NCBI RefSeq assembly: GCF_002160325.1
Contig: NZ_NFKJ01000002.1
Location: 124,001 to 188,000, forward strand
DNA from: Lachnoclostridium sp. An181
GTDB lineage: Bacteria > Bacillota > Clostridia > Lachnospirales > Lachnospiraceae
Reading direction: 5' to 3'
Length of the DNA: 64,000 bases
Below are positions 8,941 through 16,904 of this stretch, piece by piece (within the stretch, counting starts at the first letter, position 1; each line of letters opens with the position of its first letter). The notes under the pieces are model-generated. The model saw only the letters and a program-made list of their open reading frames with translations. It searched no databases and had not been told where the DNA came from. The position numbers and the translations under genes are program-made.

Positions 8941-9936
8941 TTATTTACTCTGACACTGTACTGCTGTGATCGCTACAACGCCTTCAATATCTTTTGCACT
9001 GCATCCTCTGGACAGATCGTTGACCGGAGCTGCGATTCCCTGAGTCATCGGGCCATACGCTTCTGCTTTTGCCAGTCTTTGCACTAATTTATATCCGATG
9101 TTTCCAGCATCCAGATCCGGGAAGATCAATACATTGGCATGTCCTGCCACTTTGCTGTTCGGTGCCTTGGATGCTCCCACAGACGGCACGATTGCTGCAT
9201 CCAGCTGCAATTCTCCGTCGATCTGAAGGTCCGGTGCCTCTTCCTTGGCGATCTTTACAGCTTCCACTACTTTTGTGACATCATCATGTTTTGCACTGCC
9301 CATTGTGGAATGAGAAAGCATTGCCACTTTAGGTTCTGCTCCGACAAGCTGTCTGAAACTTTCCGCTGAGGACAACGCGATCGCTGCCAGCTCTTCCGGC
9401 GTTGGATTCTGGTTCAGGCCGCAGTCCCCGAATACAAACGTTCCGTTTTCACCCATCTCACAGTCGGGAACGACCATGATAAAGAATGCGGATACAAGTT
9501 TTGTTCCCGGTTTTGTTTTCAGAATCTGAAGGCATGGACGAAGTGTGTCCGCTGTTGAATGACATGCCCCGGAAACCATACCGTCCGCATCTCCCATTTT
9601 TACCATCATGACTCCATAATACGGATAATTGTGCAGGAGAAACTCTCTTGCCTGCTCTTCTGTCATTCCTTTTTTCTGTCTGAGTTCCACTAATTTTGCG
9701 ATATATGCCTCTGTCTTATCACTTGTTGCAGGATCCACGATCTCTGCTTTGCTGATATCAAAGTTGCCTCTGTTTTTCTCAATCTCTTCTTTGCTTCCTA
9801 TCAGGATCAGTCTTGCTGTTCCTTCTTTTAAAATTGCCTCCGCAGCTTCATATGTTCTTGCATCTTCTGTTTCCGGAAGTACGATTGTTTTTACATCAGC
9901 TTTTGCTTTTTCTTTGATAACATCAATAAATCCCAT
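8941..9936 (-). CDS. pta: Phosphate acetyltransferase
   Basis: A 331-aa short-form Pta (no N-terminal DRTGG regulatory domain), converting acetyl-CoA plus phosphate to acetyl-phosphate. Motifs are IVLPETEDART, GDADGMVSGACHSTADTLRP and the C-terminal PVNDLSRGCSAKDIEGVVAITA. An upstream in-frame TTG (9942) is too close to the RBS; the ATG at 9936 has GGAAAGGAG 9 nt away. It is transcribed with ackA from a recognisable promoter. Confidence 0.97.
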   Translation of the reverse strand: MGFIDVIKEKAKADVKTIVLPETEDARTYEAAEAILKEGTARLILIGSKEEIEKNRGNFDISKAEIVDPATSDKTEAYIAKLVELRQKKGMTEEQAREFLLHNYPYYGVMMVKMGDADGMVSGACHSTADTLRPCLQILKTKPGTKLVSAFFIMVVPDCEMGENGTFVFGDCGLNQNPTPEELAAIALSSAESFRQLVGAEPKVAMLSHSTMGSAKHDDVTKVVEAVKIAKEEAPDLQIDGELQLDAAIVPSVGASKAPNSKVAGHANVLIFPDLDAGNIGYKLVQRLAKAEAYGPMTQGIAAPVNDLSRGCSAKDIEGVVAITAVQCQSK

Positions 9937-9975
9937 TTCCAAGGACTCCTTTCCAAATTTTTCTCACATATAGCT

Positions 9976-10004
9976 ATTATAACGCAACTTATTTTTGTAT
10001 ACAA
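9976..10004 (-). promoter_or_regulatory. Sigma-A promoter for pta-ackA
   Basis: TTGTAT (9999-10004), a 17-nt spacer and perfect TATAAT (9976-9981) on the minus strand, about 40 nt upstream of the pta start. Confidence 0.8.
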
Positions 10005-10040
10005 GGCTTGGGCTTGTCTCTTTTTTAATACAAAAAGTAA

Positions 10041-10076
10041 AAACGGCATTGAAAATGCACATTTTCAATACCGTTT
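10041..10076 (-). terminator. Rho-independent terminator of mgtE
   Basis: A 17-bp inverted repeat with one mismatch (AAACGGCATTGAAAATG against CATTTTCAATACCGTTT). On the minus strand it is followed by TTTTTACTTTTT. The upstream arm starts at the mgtE stop codon. Confidence 0.85.
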
Positions 10077-11410
10077 TATATATGAAAAATCCGGCTTGCA
10101 ATTGTAAAATATACAACCACCGTCGTTGTATCCAAAATGGTTGAGATGAGCGGAGCAGCCATCAGCGCTGGATCCAGTCCGCACTTTTTTGCAGCCATCG
10201 GCAGTACGCACCCTATCAATTTTGCAATGCACACAACTGCGACCAAAGTAAGTCCAAGAACAAATGCAAGCATCGGCTGATCGTACATGATCACCACGCG
10301 GATTCCATTTGCAATGGCAAGGAAAACTCCAACAACAAGCGCAATCCGCAGCTCTTTGAACATAACTTTAAAAATGTCTTTAAATTCAATCTCTCCGACA
10401 GAGATTCCGCGAATCATCAAAGTGGAACTCTGAGAGCCACAGTTTCCTCCGGTTCCTGTCAGCATTGGCACAAAAGTATTTAAAATGGGCATAGCCGCAA
10501 GCACAGGCGCGTAATGATCCAGTGCCAGTCCGGAAAACGTGGCAGAAAGCATCAAAAACAACAGCCACGGACATCGGTTCTTCGCGTGCTTGAGCACAGA
10601 AGTTCCAAAATAGTCATCCTCGTTCGGACTCATACCAGCCATTACGCTGATATCTTCTGTAGCCTCTTCCTGCAATACCATCATCGCATCGTCTACAGTG
10701 ACAATCCCTACCATACACTGCTCATAATCAACGATCGGCATAGCGACCAGTCCGTATTTCTTAATACTCGTCGCCACATCCTCCTGGTCATCATGAGTAT
10801 AAGCAAACAGTGTGGCTGTATCCATGATCTCCTCGATTTTTGTATTGTCTCCGGTTGTAAGGAGGTCCTTGACATCGACTACGCCGATCAGTTTTCGTTT
10901 TTCTGTCACATAACATGTATAGATAGTCTCTCTGTTCAGTCCAACCTGCCGGATCTTCAAAATTGCTTCGCCGACAGTCATATCCTTGCGCAGACCGATG
11001 TAGTCCACATTCATAATGCTGCCTGCACTGTCCTCCGGATAATTTAAAAGAATATTGATCTGCTTTCTTGTCTCTTCATCTGTCATCATAAGGAGACGGT
11101 CCACTACATTTGCAGGCATCTCCTCCAGAATATCTGCGGTATCATCCAGATACATTTCTTCCATGATCTCTTCCAGCTCCGAGTCAGTCAACGCATTGAT
11201 CAGCGTTTCCTGCATATCGCTGTTCAGATAAGTAAACACTTCCGCCGCATCTTCTTTTGCCAAAAGCCGAAATGCCAAAATGATCTGTTTATCGTCATTA
11301 AATTCTTCCAAAAGCTCCGCGATATCGACGGGGTGCAGATCTTCCAGTACGTCTTTTAATTCTTTGTATTTTCGCTTATCGAGATAATCTTTGATTTCTT
11401 CCGGCGTCAT
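10076..11410 (-). CDS. mgtE: Magnesium transporter MgtE
   Basis: A 444-aa Mg2+ channel/transporter. The N-terminal superhelical domain (HPVDIAELLEEF) is followed by tandem CBS domains (roughly 125-250; PEDSAGSIMNVDYI and MPIVDYEQCMVGIVTVDDAM) and a C-terminal membrane domain with five hydrophobic segments, including the conserved LTGTGGNCGSQSSTL pore region. The ATG at 11410 was chosen over an in-frame ATG at 11464 because it has a GGGGGAG RBS and the upstream one lies within the promoter region. CBS domains in this family sense cytosolic Mg2+ and gate the pore. Confidence 0.95.
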   Translation of the reverse strand: MTPEEIKDYLDKRKYKELKDVLEDLHPVDIAELLEEFNDDKQIILAFRLLAKEDAAEVFTYLNSDMQETLINALTDSELEEIMEEMYLDDTADILEEMPANVVDRLLMMTDEETRKQINILLNYPEDSAGSIMNVDYIGLRKDMTVGEAILKIRQVGLNRETIYTCYVTEKRKLIGVVDVKDLLTTGDNTKIEEIMDTATLFAYTHDDQEDVATSIKKYGLVAMPIVDYEQCMVGIVTVDDAMMVLQEEATEDISVMAGMSPNEDDYFGTSVLKHAKNRCPWLLFLMLSATFSGLALDHYAPVLAAMPILNTFVPMLTGTGGNCGSQSSTLMIRGISVGEIEFKDIFKVMFKELRIALVVGVFLAIANGIRVVIMYDQPMLAFVLGLTLVAVVCIAKLIGCVLPMAAKKCGLDPALMAAPLISTILDTTTVVVYFTIASRIFHI

Positions 11411-11458
11411 ACCTGCTCCCCCTTTGTTCTGCTTTTGTATTAATGTAAAAAATGATTT

Positions 11459-11487
11459 TTGCATAATCCAACAATTTATAGTATAAT
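11459..11487 (+). promoter_or_regulatory. Sigma-A promoter for tmcAL
   Basis: TTGCAT (11459-11464), a 17-nt spacer and perfect TATAAT (11482-11487) on the plus strand. Its -10 overlaps the -10 of the opposing mgtE promoter. Confidence 0.82.
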
Positions 11488-11508
11488 CGTTTCAAAAAAT
11501 ATATGCAA
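11480..11508 (-). promoter_or_regulatory. Sigma-A promoter for mgtE, overlapping the divergent one
   Basis: On the minus strand, TTGCAT (11503-11508), a 17-nt spacer and TATACT (11480-11485). The -10 elements of this and the tmcAL promoter share four base pairs, so RNA polymerase cannot occupy both at once. Confidence 0.75.
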
Positions 11509-11528
11509 GAATTCAGAAAGGAAAATTC

Positions 11529-12770
11529 ATGAAAATTGTCGGATTGATCACCGAATATAATCCATTTCACAATGGACATAAATATCACATTGAAATGGCA
11601 AAAAAAATAACAGGGGCAGATGCCGTCATCGCTGTCATGAGTGGCAACTATGTCCAACGCGGTACTCCTGCAATCATACCAAAACATCTGCGCTGTCTTG
11701 CAGCCCTGCAAAACGGCGTAGATATGGTTGTGGAACTTCCAAGTTTATATGCGCTCGGCAGCGCAGAGCTTTTTGCATTCGGAGCTGTCTCCCTTCTGGA
11801 CAGTCTTGGATGTGTGGACGCTCTCTGTTTCGGAAGCGAGTGCGGAAACATAGGCCCCTTATGGGAGGCTGCATCCATTCTCGCGGATGAACCTCAAAAA
11901 TACAGAGAAAATCTGAGATCCCATTTAAAATCCGGGCTCTCCTTTCCTGCTGCCAGGGCAAAAGCCTTATCCTCCTGCCTTGGAAAAGATTTTTCGGAAA
12001 CCTCCCTGCTTGGCACCTCCAACAATATCCTTGCAGTGGAATATTTGAAAGCGCTCATCCGTCGAAAAAGCAATATTACACCATGCACAATCAAACGGGT
12101 GGGATCCGAATACCGCGAGGCGTTTTTGGAGGGAACCTTCAGTTCCGCCACCTCTATCCGCAATTTTTTGAAAGAACACGATCCACGCTCACATTTGGAT
12201 GACAAACTTTCCTTGTATATTCCGCAAAATTGCCTTCCGCTTATTGAAAACGGATATGGTTTGCGTTTCCCTGTCTTTGAAGAAGACTTTTCCCTTCTTT
12301 TAAGATACCGTCTTTTGGAGGAAGATGCCGAAAGTCTTCAAAGATATGTGGATGTAACCAGCGATATTGCCCACCGTATTGCGCGATGCTCCCCAAAATT
12401 TATCTCCTTTCACCAATTCTGCCAGGTTCTAAAAACAAAGGAGATCACTTACACAAGGATCTGCCGGATTCTTTTTCATATTCTTTTAAAGATCACAAAA
12501 GAAGAGGAAAAGGAGTCCCAACTCTTCCCTCACAGATTTATCCGTATTTTGGGATTGCGGAAAGAAAAACAGAATCTGTTTACAATACTGAAATCAAAGG
12601 GATCCCTCCCACTTTTAACCAATCCCCCCAGGTATAGCTCCCTTTCTTTTGGAGCTGCCCAGGCTGCTGTGCGCGAGATGAAACGGGATGCTCTTTATGA
12701 ATCCGTCATCACGGATAAATTCAAAACTTCGTTTTCCATCCCCATAAAGCAGCAAATGGTCATTCTTTAA
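11529..12770 (+). CDS. tmcAL: tRNA(Met) cytidine acetate ligase (YlbM family)
   Basis: A 413-aa nucleotidyltransferase-fold protein. The N-terminus has GLITEYNPFHNGHKYHIEMA with the HxGH motif (HNGH), then MSGNYVQRGTPAI and GSECG, all typical of the YlbM/TmcAL family, which makes N4-acetylcytidine at the wobble base of elongator tRNA-Met from acetate and ATP. RBS GAAAGG. It is a single-gene unit with its own promoter and terminator, facing away from mgtE. The function is inferred from family membership. Confidence 0.9.
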   Translation: MKIVGLITEYNPFHNGHKYHIEMAKKITGADAVIAVMSGNYVQRGTPAIIPKHLRCLAALQNGVDMVVELPSLYALGSAELFAFGAVSLLDSLGCVDALCFGSECGNIGPLWEAASILADEPQKYRENLRSHLKSGLSFPAARAKALSSCLGKDFSETSLLGTSNNILAVEYLKALIRRKSNITPCTIKRVGSEYREAFLEGTFSSATSIRNFLKEHDPRSHLDDKLSLYIPQNCLPLIENGYGLRFPVFEEDFSLLLRYRLLEEDAESLQRYVDVTSDIAHRIARCSPKFISFHQFCQVLKTKEITYTRICRILFHILLKITKEEEKESQLFPHRFIRILGLRKEKQNLFTILKSKGSLPLLTNPPRYSSLSFGAAQAAVREMKRDALYESVITDKFKTSFSIPIKQQMVIL

Positions 12771-12784
12771 ATCCTGCAATATAC

Positions 12785-12827
12785 AAAGCGGACAACCCTC
12801 CCCATCCGGAAGGATTGTCCGCTTTTT
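12785..12827 (+). terminator. Rho-independent terminator of tmcAL
   Basis: Stem AAAGCGGACAA/TTGTCCGCTTT (11 bp, 12785-12795 with 12815-12825), partly extended inward, followed by a T run on the plus strand. It may also work weakly for degV from the other side. Confidence 0.9.
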
Positions 12828-12865
12828 GCATTCTCAATAATGGTACCGGCTCATTTTGTTCATTT

Positions 12866-13735
12866 TTACCTTTCATCCAGCTCGTCCAATTTCTTTGAAC
12901 AGGCAATTGCCATGGCACCCGGTCCAATATGACAGGCAACGCTCAGAGAAAGCCGGTCCATGTGCACTTCATAATCTGAAAAACGGTCTTCTATCTCCTC
13001 TTTCCATTTTTCTGCCTCTTCATCGGAACAAGTGTAAGCTGCTTCCAGATGCACTTTTTGCCCCTCAAAACGGTGCAGCAGATCTTTTTCCATGGCCTCC
13101 AGCATCACTTTCTTTGCCTGCTTAAAGCCTCTTACCTTTGCATAGGCATCCAGCTTTCCTCCCTGAATCTGCAGCACTGGTTTTAAATTCAAAACTGTTC
13201 CGATAGCCGCAGCTGCAGGTGTGATTCTTCCGCCTTTTTTCAGGTATTTCAATGTATCCACGGTAATATAAATACTGGAATCCTGTGCGCGTTTTTCCAA
13301 AATCTTTTGGATTTCCTTTCCGCCATGCCCTTTTTTTGCAAGCGCGATCGCATCCAAAACAGCCTGCCTTTGGGTCACGGATATTCTTCGGTTATCCACA
13401 ACCCACACCTTTCCTTCGTAGTCAGCGGACAGCATCACAGCCATCTCACAAGAACTGCTGAGTCCTGATGACATTGGGATGTGGACAATCTCCTCGTATT
13501 CTTTCAGAAGTCCATCCCAAAGCTCCAGAATATCCCCCGGGGATGGCTGAGAAGTCTTGATGTCTGAATCCGCTTTCAGTTTCTCATAAAATTCCTCCTG
13601 GGAAAGCGTGATATCTTCAAAATACAACTTTTCATCAATGAAAAACGGCATCGGCACGACTGATATACCAAGCTCCCTTGCCTGAGCCTGAGTGATCCCG
13701 CTGTTACTGTCTGTCACAATTGCTACTCTTTTCAT
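12866..13735 (-). CDS. DegV family fatty-acid-binding protein (FakB-like)
   Basis: A 289-aa DegV-fold protein, starting MKRVAIVTDSNSGIT with the TDSN signature, plus SQPSPGDILELW and MSSGLSSSCEMAVM (ligand headgroup-binding region). Family members bind a fatty acid and present it to the kinase FakA; a FakA-like protein is encoded at 52513-54183. It is the last gene of the polA-coaE-MBL-ACT-UPF0210-degV run. The RBS overlaps an AAAAGGAAAAGG stretch. The pairing with the FakA-like kinase is inference. Confidence 0.88.
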   Translation of the reverse strand: MKRVAIVTDSNSGITQAQARELGISVVPMPFFIDEKLYFEDITLSQEEFYEKLKADSDIKTSQPSPGDILELWDGLLKEYEEIVHIPMSSGLSSSCEMAVMLSADYEGKVWVVDNRRISVTQRQAVLDAIALAKKGHGGKEIQKILEKRAQDSSIYITVDTLKYLKKGGRITPAAAAIGTVLNLKPVLQIQGGKLDAYAKVRGFKQAKKVMLEAMEKDLLHRFEGQKVHLEAAYTCSDEEAEKWKEEIEDRFSDYEVHMDRLSLSVACHIGPGAMAIACSKKLDELDER

Positions 13736-13750
13736 AGTACCTTTTCCTTT

Positions 13751-15115
13751 TTAATTTTTAAAACTATGGATTGGTGCCGGAATTCTTCCGCCACGTCCAA
13801 TAAACTTTTCGCATGAAAATTCATTGACCGGCATGATCGGCGCATAACCAAGCAGTCCGCCAAACTCGGCCTGTTCCCCAACATCTTTTCCAATGACAGG
13901 GATGATGCGCACTGCTGTTGTCTTCTGGTTTATCATTCCAATTGCCATCTCGTCTGCAATGATTCCGGAAATCGTAGCTGCAGAGGTTTTCCCCGGGATA
14001 GCGATCATATCGAGACCTACAGAGCAGACACAGGTCATTGCCTCCAATTTTTCCAATGTCAGGGCACCTTCCAAAACCGCATCGATCATTCCCTGATCCT
14101 CGCTGACCGGAATAAACGCGCCGCTTAAACCGCCTACATAGGAGGATGCCATCACACCGCCCTTTTTCACCTGATCATTTAACAGCGCGAGCGCTGCCGT
14201 AGTACCAGGAGCTCCCACTCTTTCAAGACCGATCTCCTCCAGAATTTCCGCCACACTGTCTCCGATCGTCGGCGTCGGTGCAAGCGACAAATCCACAATA
14301 CCAAACGGAACCCCCAGCTTTTGAGATGCCTTTCCTGCTACAAGCTGCCCGACTCTCGTAACCTTGAATGCGGTCTTTTTGATCGTCTCACAGAGAACTT
14401 CGAAATTTTCTCCGCGCACTTTCTCAAGAGCGCGTTTCACAACGCCAGGACCGCTGACCCCGACATTGATCACTGCATCCCCTTCCGTAACCCCGAGAAA
14501 TGCCCCTGCCATAAACGGATTGTCGTCCGGTGCATTGCAGAAAATGACAAGTTTGGAGCAGCCGCAGGAATCGTTTTCTTTTGTCATCCTTGCGGTTTCT
14601 TTTACAATCTCTCCGCACAGTTTGACTGCATCCATATTGATACCTGTCTTTGTGGATCCTACATTGACAGAACTGCACAAAAATTCTGTGGAGGCAAGTG
14701 CCTTTGGAATGGAGCGGATCAAATACTCCTCACTCTTTGTCATGGCCTTTGATACAAGCGCAGAATATCCTCCGATAAAATTGATTCCCACTGCTTTTGC
14801 CGCCCTGTCGAGCGTCTTTGCAATGCTTACATAATCATCCGGACTTTTACATGCGGACGCTCCGACCAATGATACCGGGGTGATGGAGATTCTTTTGTTC
14901 ACGATCGGAATTCCGAATTCCTGTTCAATCTCTTCTCCCACTTTCACGAGGTCCTTTGCCGTTGTTGTGATCTTGTCATAGATATTCTGATTCAGGACAT
15001 CCAGATTGGAATCCACACAATCCAAAAGACTGATTCCCAGCGTAATGGTCCTGACATCCAGATTCTCTTCCTGAATCATCTTATTTGTCTCATTTACTTC
15101 AAATACATTAATCAT
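13751..15115 (-). CDS. PFL family protein, UPF0210/DUF711
   Basis: A 454-aa protein of the UPF0210 (DUF711) family with a glycyl-radical-enzyme-like barrel but no known reaction. Typical segments are [13 protein letters not shown] near the N-terminus, [42 protein letters not shown] and the C-terminal [15 protein letters not shown]. It is immediately downstream of the UPF0237 ACT protein, a pairing conserved in Firmicutes and archaea. Regulation by the ACT partner is plausible but unproven. Confidence 0.92.
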   Translation of the reverse strand: MINVFEVNETNKMIQEENLDVRTITLGISLLDCVDSNLDVLNQNIYDKITTTAKDLVKVGEEIEQEFGIPIVNKRISITPVSLVGASACKSPDDYVSIAKTLDRAAKAVGINFIGGYSALVSKAMTKSEEYLIRSIPKALASTEFLCSSVNVGSTKTGINMDAVKLCGEIVKETARMTKENDSCGCSKLVIFCNAPDDNPFMAGAFLGVTEGDAVINVGVSGPGVVKRALEKVRGENFEVLCETIKKTAFKVTRVGQLVAGKASQKLGVPFGIVDLSLAPTPTIGDSVAEILEEIGLERVGAPGTTAALALLNDQVKKGGVMASSYVGGLSGAFIPVSEDQGMIDAVLEGALTLEKLEAMTCVCSVGLDMIAIPGKTSAATISGIIADEMAIGMINQKTTAVRIIPVIGKDVGEQAEFGGLLGYAPIMPVNEFSCEKFIGRGGRIPAPIHSFKN

Positions 15116-15161
15116 TTTCGCCTATTCCTTTCTGAATTTCGAGCATGAATGCCGCCGGATC

Positions 15162-15434
15162 TTATAATCTGTGCATCTTTTCAAAAATTTCTTCGTTCTG
15201 GCAGTGGACGTCCACTCCGATAGACAGACCCACTTCTTTAAGTTCCTCTGCCACTTCAGAAAACTTTTTCTCTGTCTTGTCCATATCCACAACCATCATC
15301 ATATTGAAATAATTCTGGACAATGGTCTGTGAAATATCGAGAATATTAATCTGATTCTCAGCTAAATAAGTGCAGACTTTTGCGGTAATTCCAACACAAT
15401 CTTTTCCAACAACTGTAATAATTCCTTTTTTCAC
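15162..15434 (-). CDS. ACT domain protein, UPF0237
   Basis: A 90-aa stand-alone ACT domain: MKKGIITVVGKDCVGITAKVC with the beta-alpha-beta start, then ILDISQTIVQNYFNMMMVVDMD. UPF0237 proteins are small regulators, presumably sensing a small ligand. The gene precedes UPF0210 by 46 nt in the same operon. An RBS (CAGGAGGAATAA) stands before the ATG. Confidence 0.93.
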   Translation of the reverse strand: MKKGIITVVGKDCVGITAKVCTYLAENQINILDISQTIVQNYFNMMMVVDMDKTEKKFSEVAEELKEVGLSIGVDVHCQNEEIFEKMHRL

Positions 15435-15453
15435 GGCTTATTCCTCCTGAAAT

Positions 15454-16251
15454 TTATATACTCATTATTTCTGATACCTGGTCTCTTTTTGCCACGAGAA
15501 GACGAATATCATCGCCCTTGTATGGATTATCCCCAAGGGAGACTTCCAGTTTTACCGTCTCATATGCAAGCTCTGCATAGTTATTCTCTTTGCTCAGATG
15601 TCCAAGTATGGCAAACTGCAAGTTATCATGTAGTATATCACAAAGGAGACGGCCTGACAATTCATTTGATAAATGCCCTCTGTCCCCTCTTACTCTTTGT
15701 TTGAGCGGATATGGATACGGTCCAACCTCCAGCATATGGATATCATGGTTTGCTTCCAAAAGAATACCGTCCAGATTTCTCAGGCGGTCCACTGTATAGT
15801 CATCGTAAATTCCTAGGTCCGTAGCCACAGCCACAGCTTTCCCGCCATTTTCGATCCGAAACCCGCATGGCTCGTTGGCGTCGTGGGAAATCTTAAATGG
15901 ATGGACGCCAAGATCACCGATTTCAAAGCTTTCATCCACATGGATTTCGTGAAAAAGTCCGTCCGGCATTACCCCAAGGCTCCTGCACTGACGTATCCCC
16001 TGAAGAGTCCCCGGTGTGCCAAAGATTGGGATTCCATATTTTCTGCTGAATACTCCAAGCCCCTGGATGTGGTCCGAATGCTCATGGGTAATCAAAATCC
16101 CTGCAAGTTCATCCCCTTTGATGCCAAGTGTGCAAAGCCCTTCCTCGATTCTTTTTCTGCTGATCCCCGTATCCACCAAAATGTGAGTGGAATCGCTCCC
16201 GGCATAAATACAATTTCCACTGCTGCCGCTGGCTATACTGCATAATCTCAT
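15454..16251 (-). CDS. MBL-fold metallohydrolase, YycJ/WalJ type
   Basis: A 265-aa metallo-beta-lactamase-fold protein. The metal-binding motif THEHSDHIQGL (HxHxDH) comes after SGSSGNCIYAGSDSTHILVDTGIS, followed by ISHDANEPCGF, ATDLGIYDD, EANHDIHML and LGHLSKENN, all characteristic of the YycJ/WalJ group of exonuclease-like enzymes. In Bacilli this gene sits beside walKR, but here it sits in a polA-coaE operon without a two-component system. The function is probably nucleic-acid processing, with the substrate unknown. Confidence 0.88.
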   Translation of the reverse strand: MRLCSIASGSSGNCIYAGSDSTHILVDTGISRKRIEEGLCTLGIKGDELAGILITHEHSDHIQGLGVFSRKYGIPIFGTPGTLQGIRQCRSLGVMPDGLFHEIHVDESFEIGDLGVHPFKISHDANEPCGFRIENGGKAVAVATDLGIYDDYTVDRLRNLDGILLEANHDIHMLEVGPYPYPLKQRVRGDRGHLSNELSGRLLCDILHDNLQFAILGHLSKENNYAELAYETVKLEVSLGDNPYKGDDIRLLVAKRDQVSEIMSI

Positions 16252-16302
16252 ATGTACCTGCTCTCCTCTTTTATACTTCTATCTCTGATTTTTTAATCTG
16301 TT

Positions 16303-16902
16303 TTATTTTTGACAGATAGATTCTACTGCTTTTTCCAGTTCTCCGCAAGTCCTTCCAAAATCTTCCCCATTGTGGATGACCCTCTGGCACAAAGCACGGA
16401 AAGTCTCTTCTGTCTGCTGTGAGCGCAGGATTGCATCAATTTTCTCATCACTATATCCCCTGGACGATTTCAGCCTTTTTCTGCGCACCGACTCCTCTGT
16501 GTAAATATACCATATCTCATCACAGATGGTCTCATAATGCTCTTCCAGAAGAAGAGCCGCCTCGATGACAAAAAGGCTGCTCCCCCTCTCCTGTTCTTTT
16601 TGGATCCTTCTTATGATCTCCCGTTTCACAGCCGGGTGAACTATACCATTTAACTGCTTACGTTTCCGGGCATTACCAAACACGATCGCAGCCAGTTTTG
16701 CCCGGTCAATGGAACGGTCCTCTTTTAAGATTTCCGCTCCAAATACTCTGACAATCTCTTCGTAGCATTTTTCTCCCGGCTCCTCTAAATTTCTCGCCAC
16801 TTCGTCCGCCTCACATATGGCTGCATGATAGCGGCTTTGCAATTCTCTTAACACTGTACTTTTACCGGCACCTACTCCGCCGGTGATCCCTATGATCTTC
16901 AT
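16303..16902 (-). CDS. coaE: Dephospho-CoA kinase
   Basis: A 199-aa P-loop kinase for the last step of CoA synthesis (ATP-dependent phosphorylation of dephospho-CoA). Walker A GGVGAGKST at about 8-16, then CEADEVARNL and GIVHPAVKREI. It lies 2 nt downstream of polA, so it is translationally coupled. This polA-coaE neighbourhood is common in Firmicutes. coaD, the preceding enzyme, is at 46221-46715. Confidence 0.97.
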   Translation of the reverse strand: MKIIGITGGVGAGKSTVLRELQSRYHAAICEADEVARNLEEPGEKCYEEIVRVFGAEILKEDRSIDRAKLAAIVFGNARKRKQLNGIVHPAVKREIIRRIQKEQERGSSLFVIEAALLLEEHYETICDEIWYIYTEESVRRKRLKSSRGYSDEKIDAILRSQQTEETFRALCQRVIHNGEDFGRTCGELEKAVESICQK

Positions 16903-16904
16903 CT

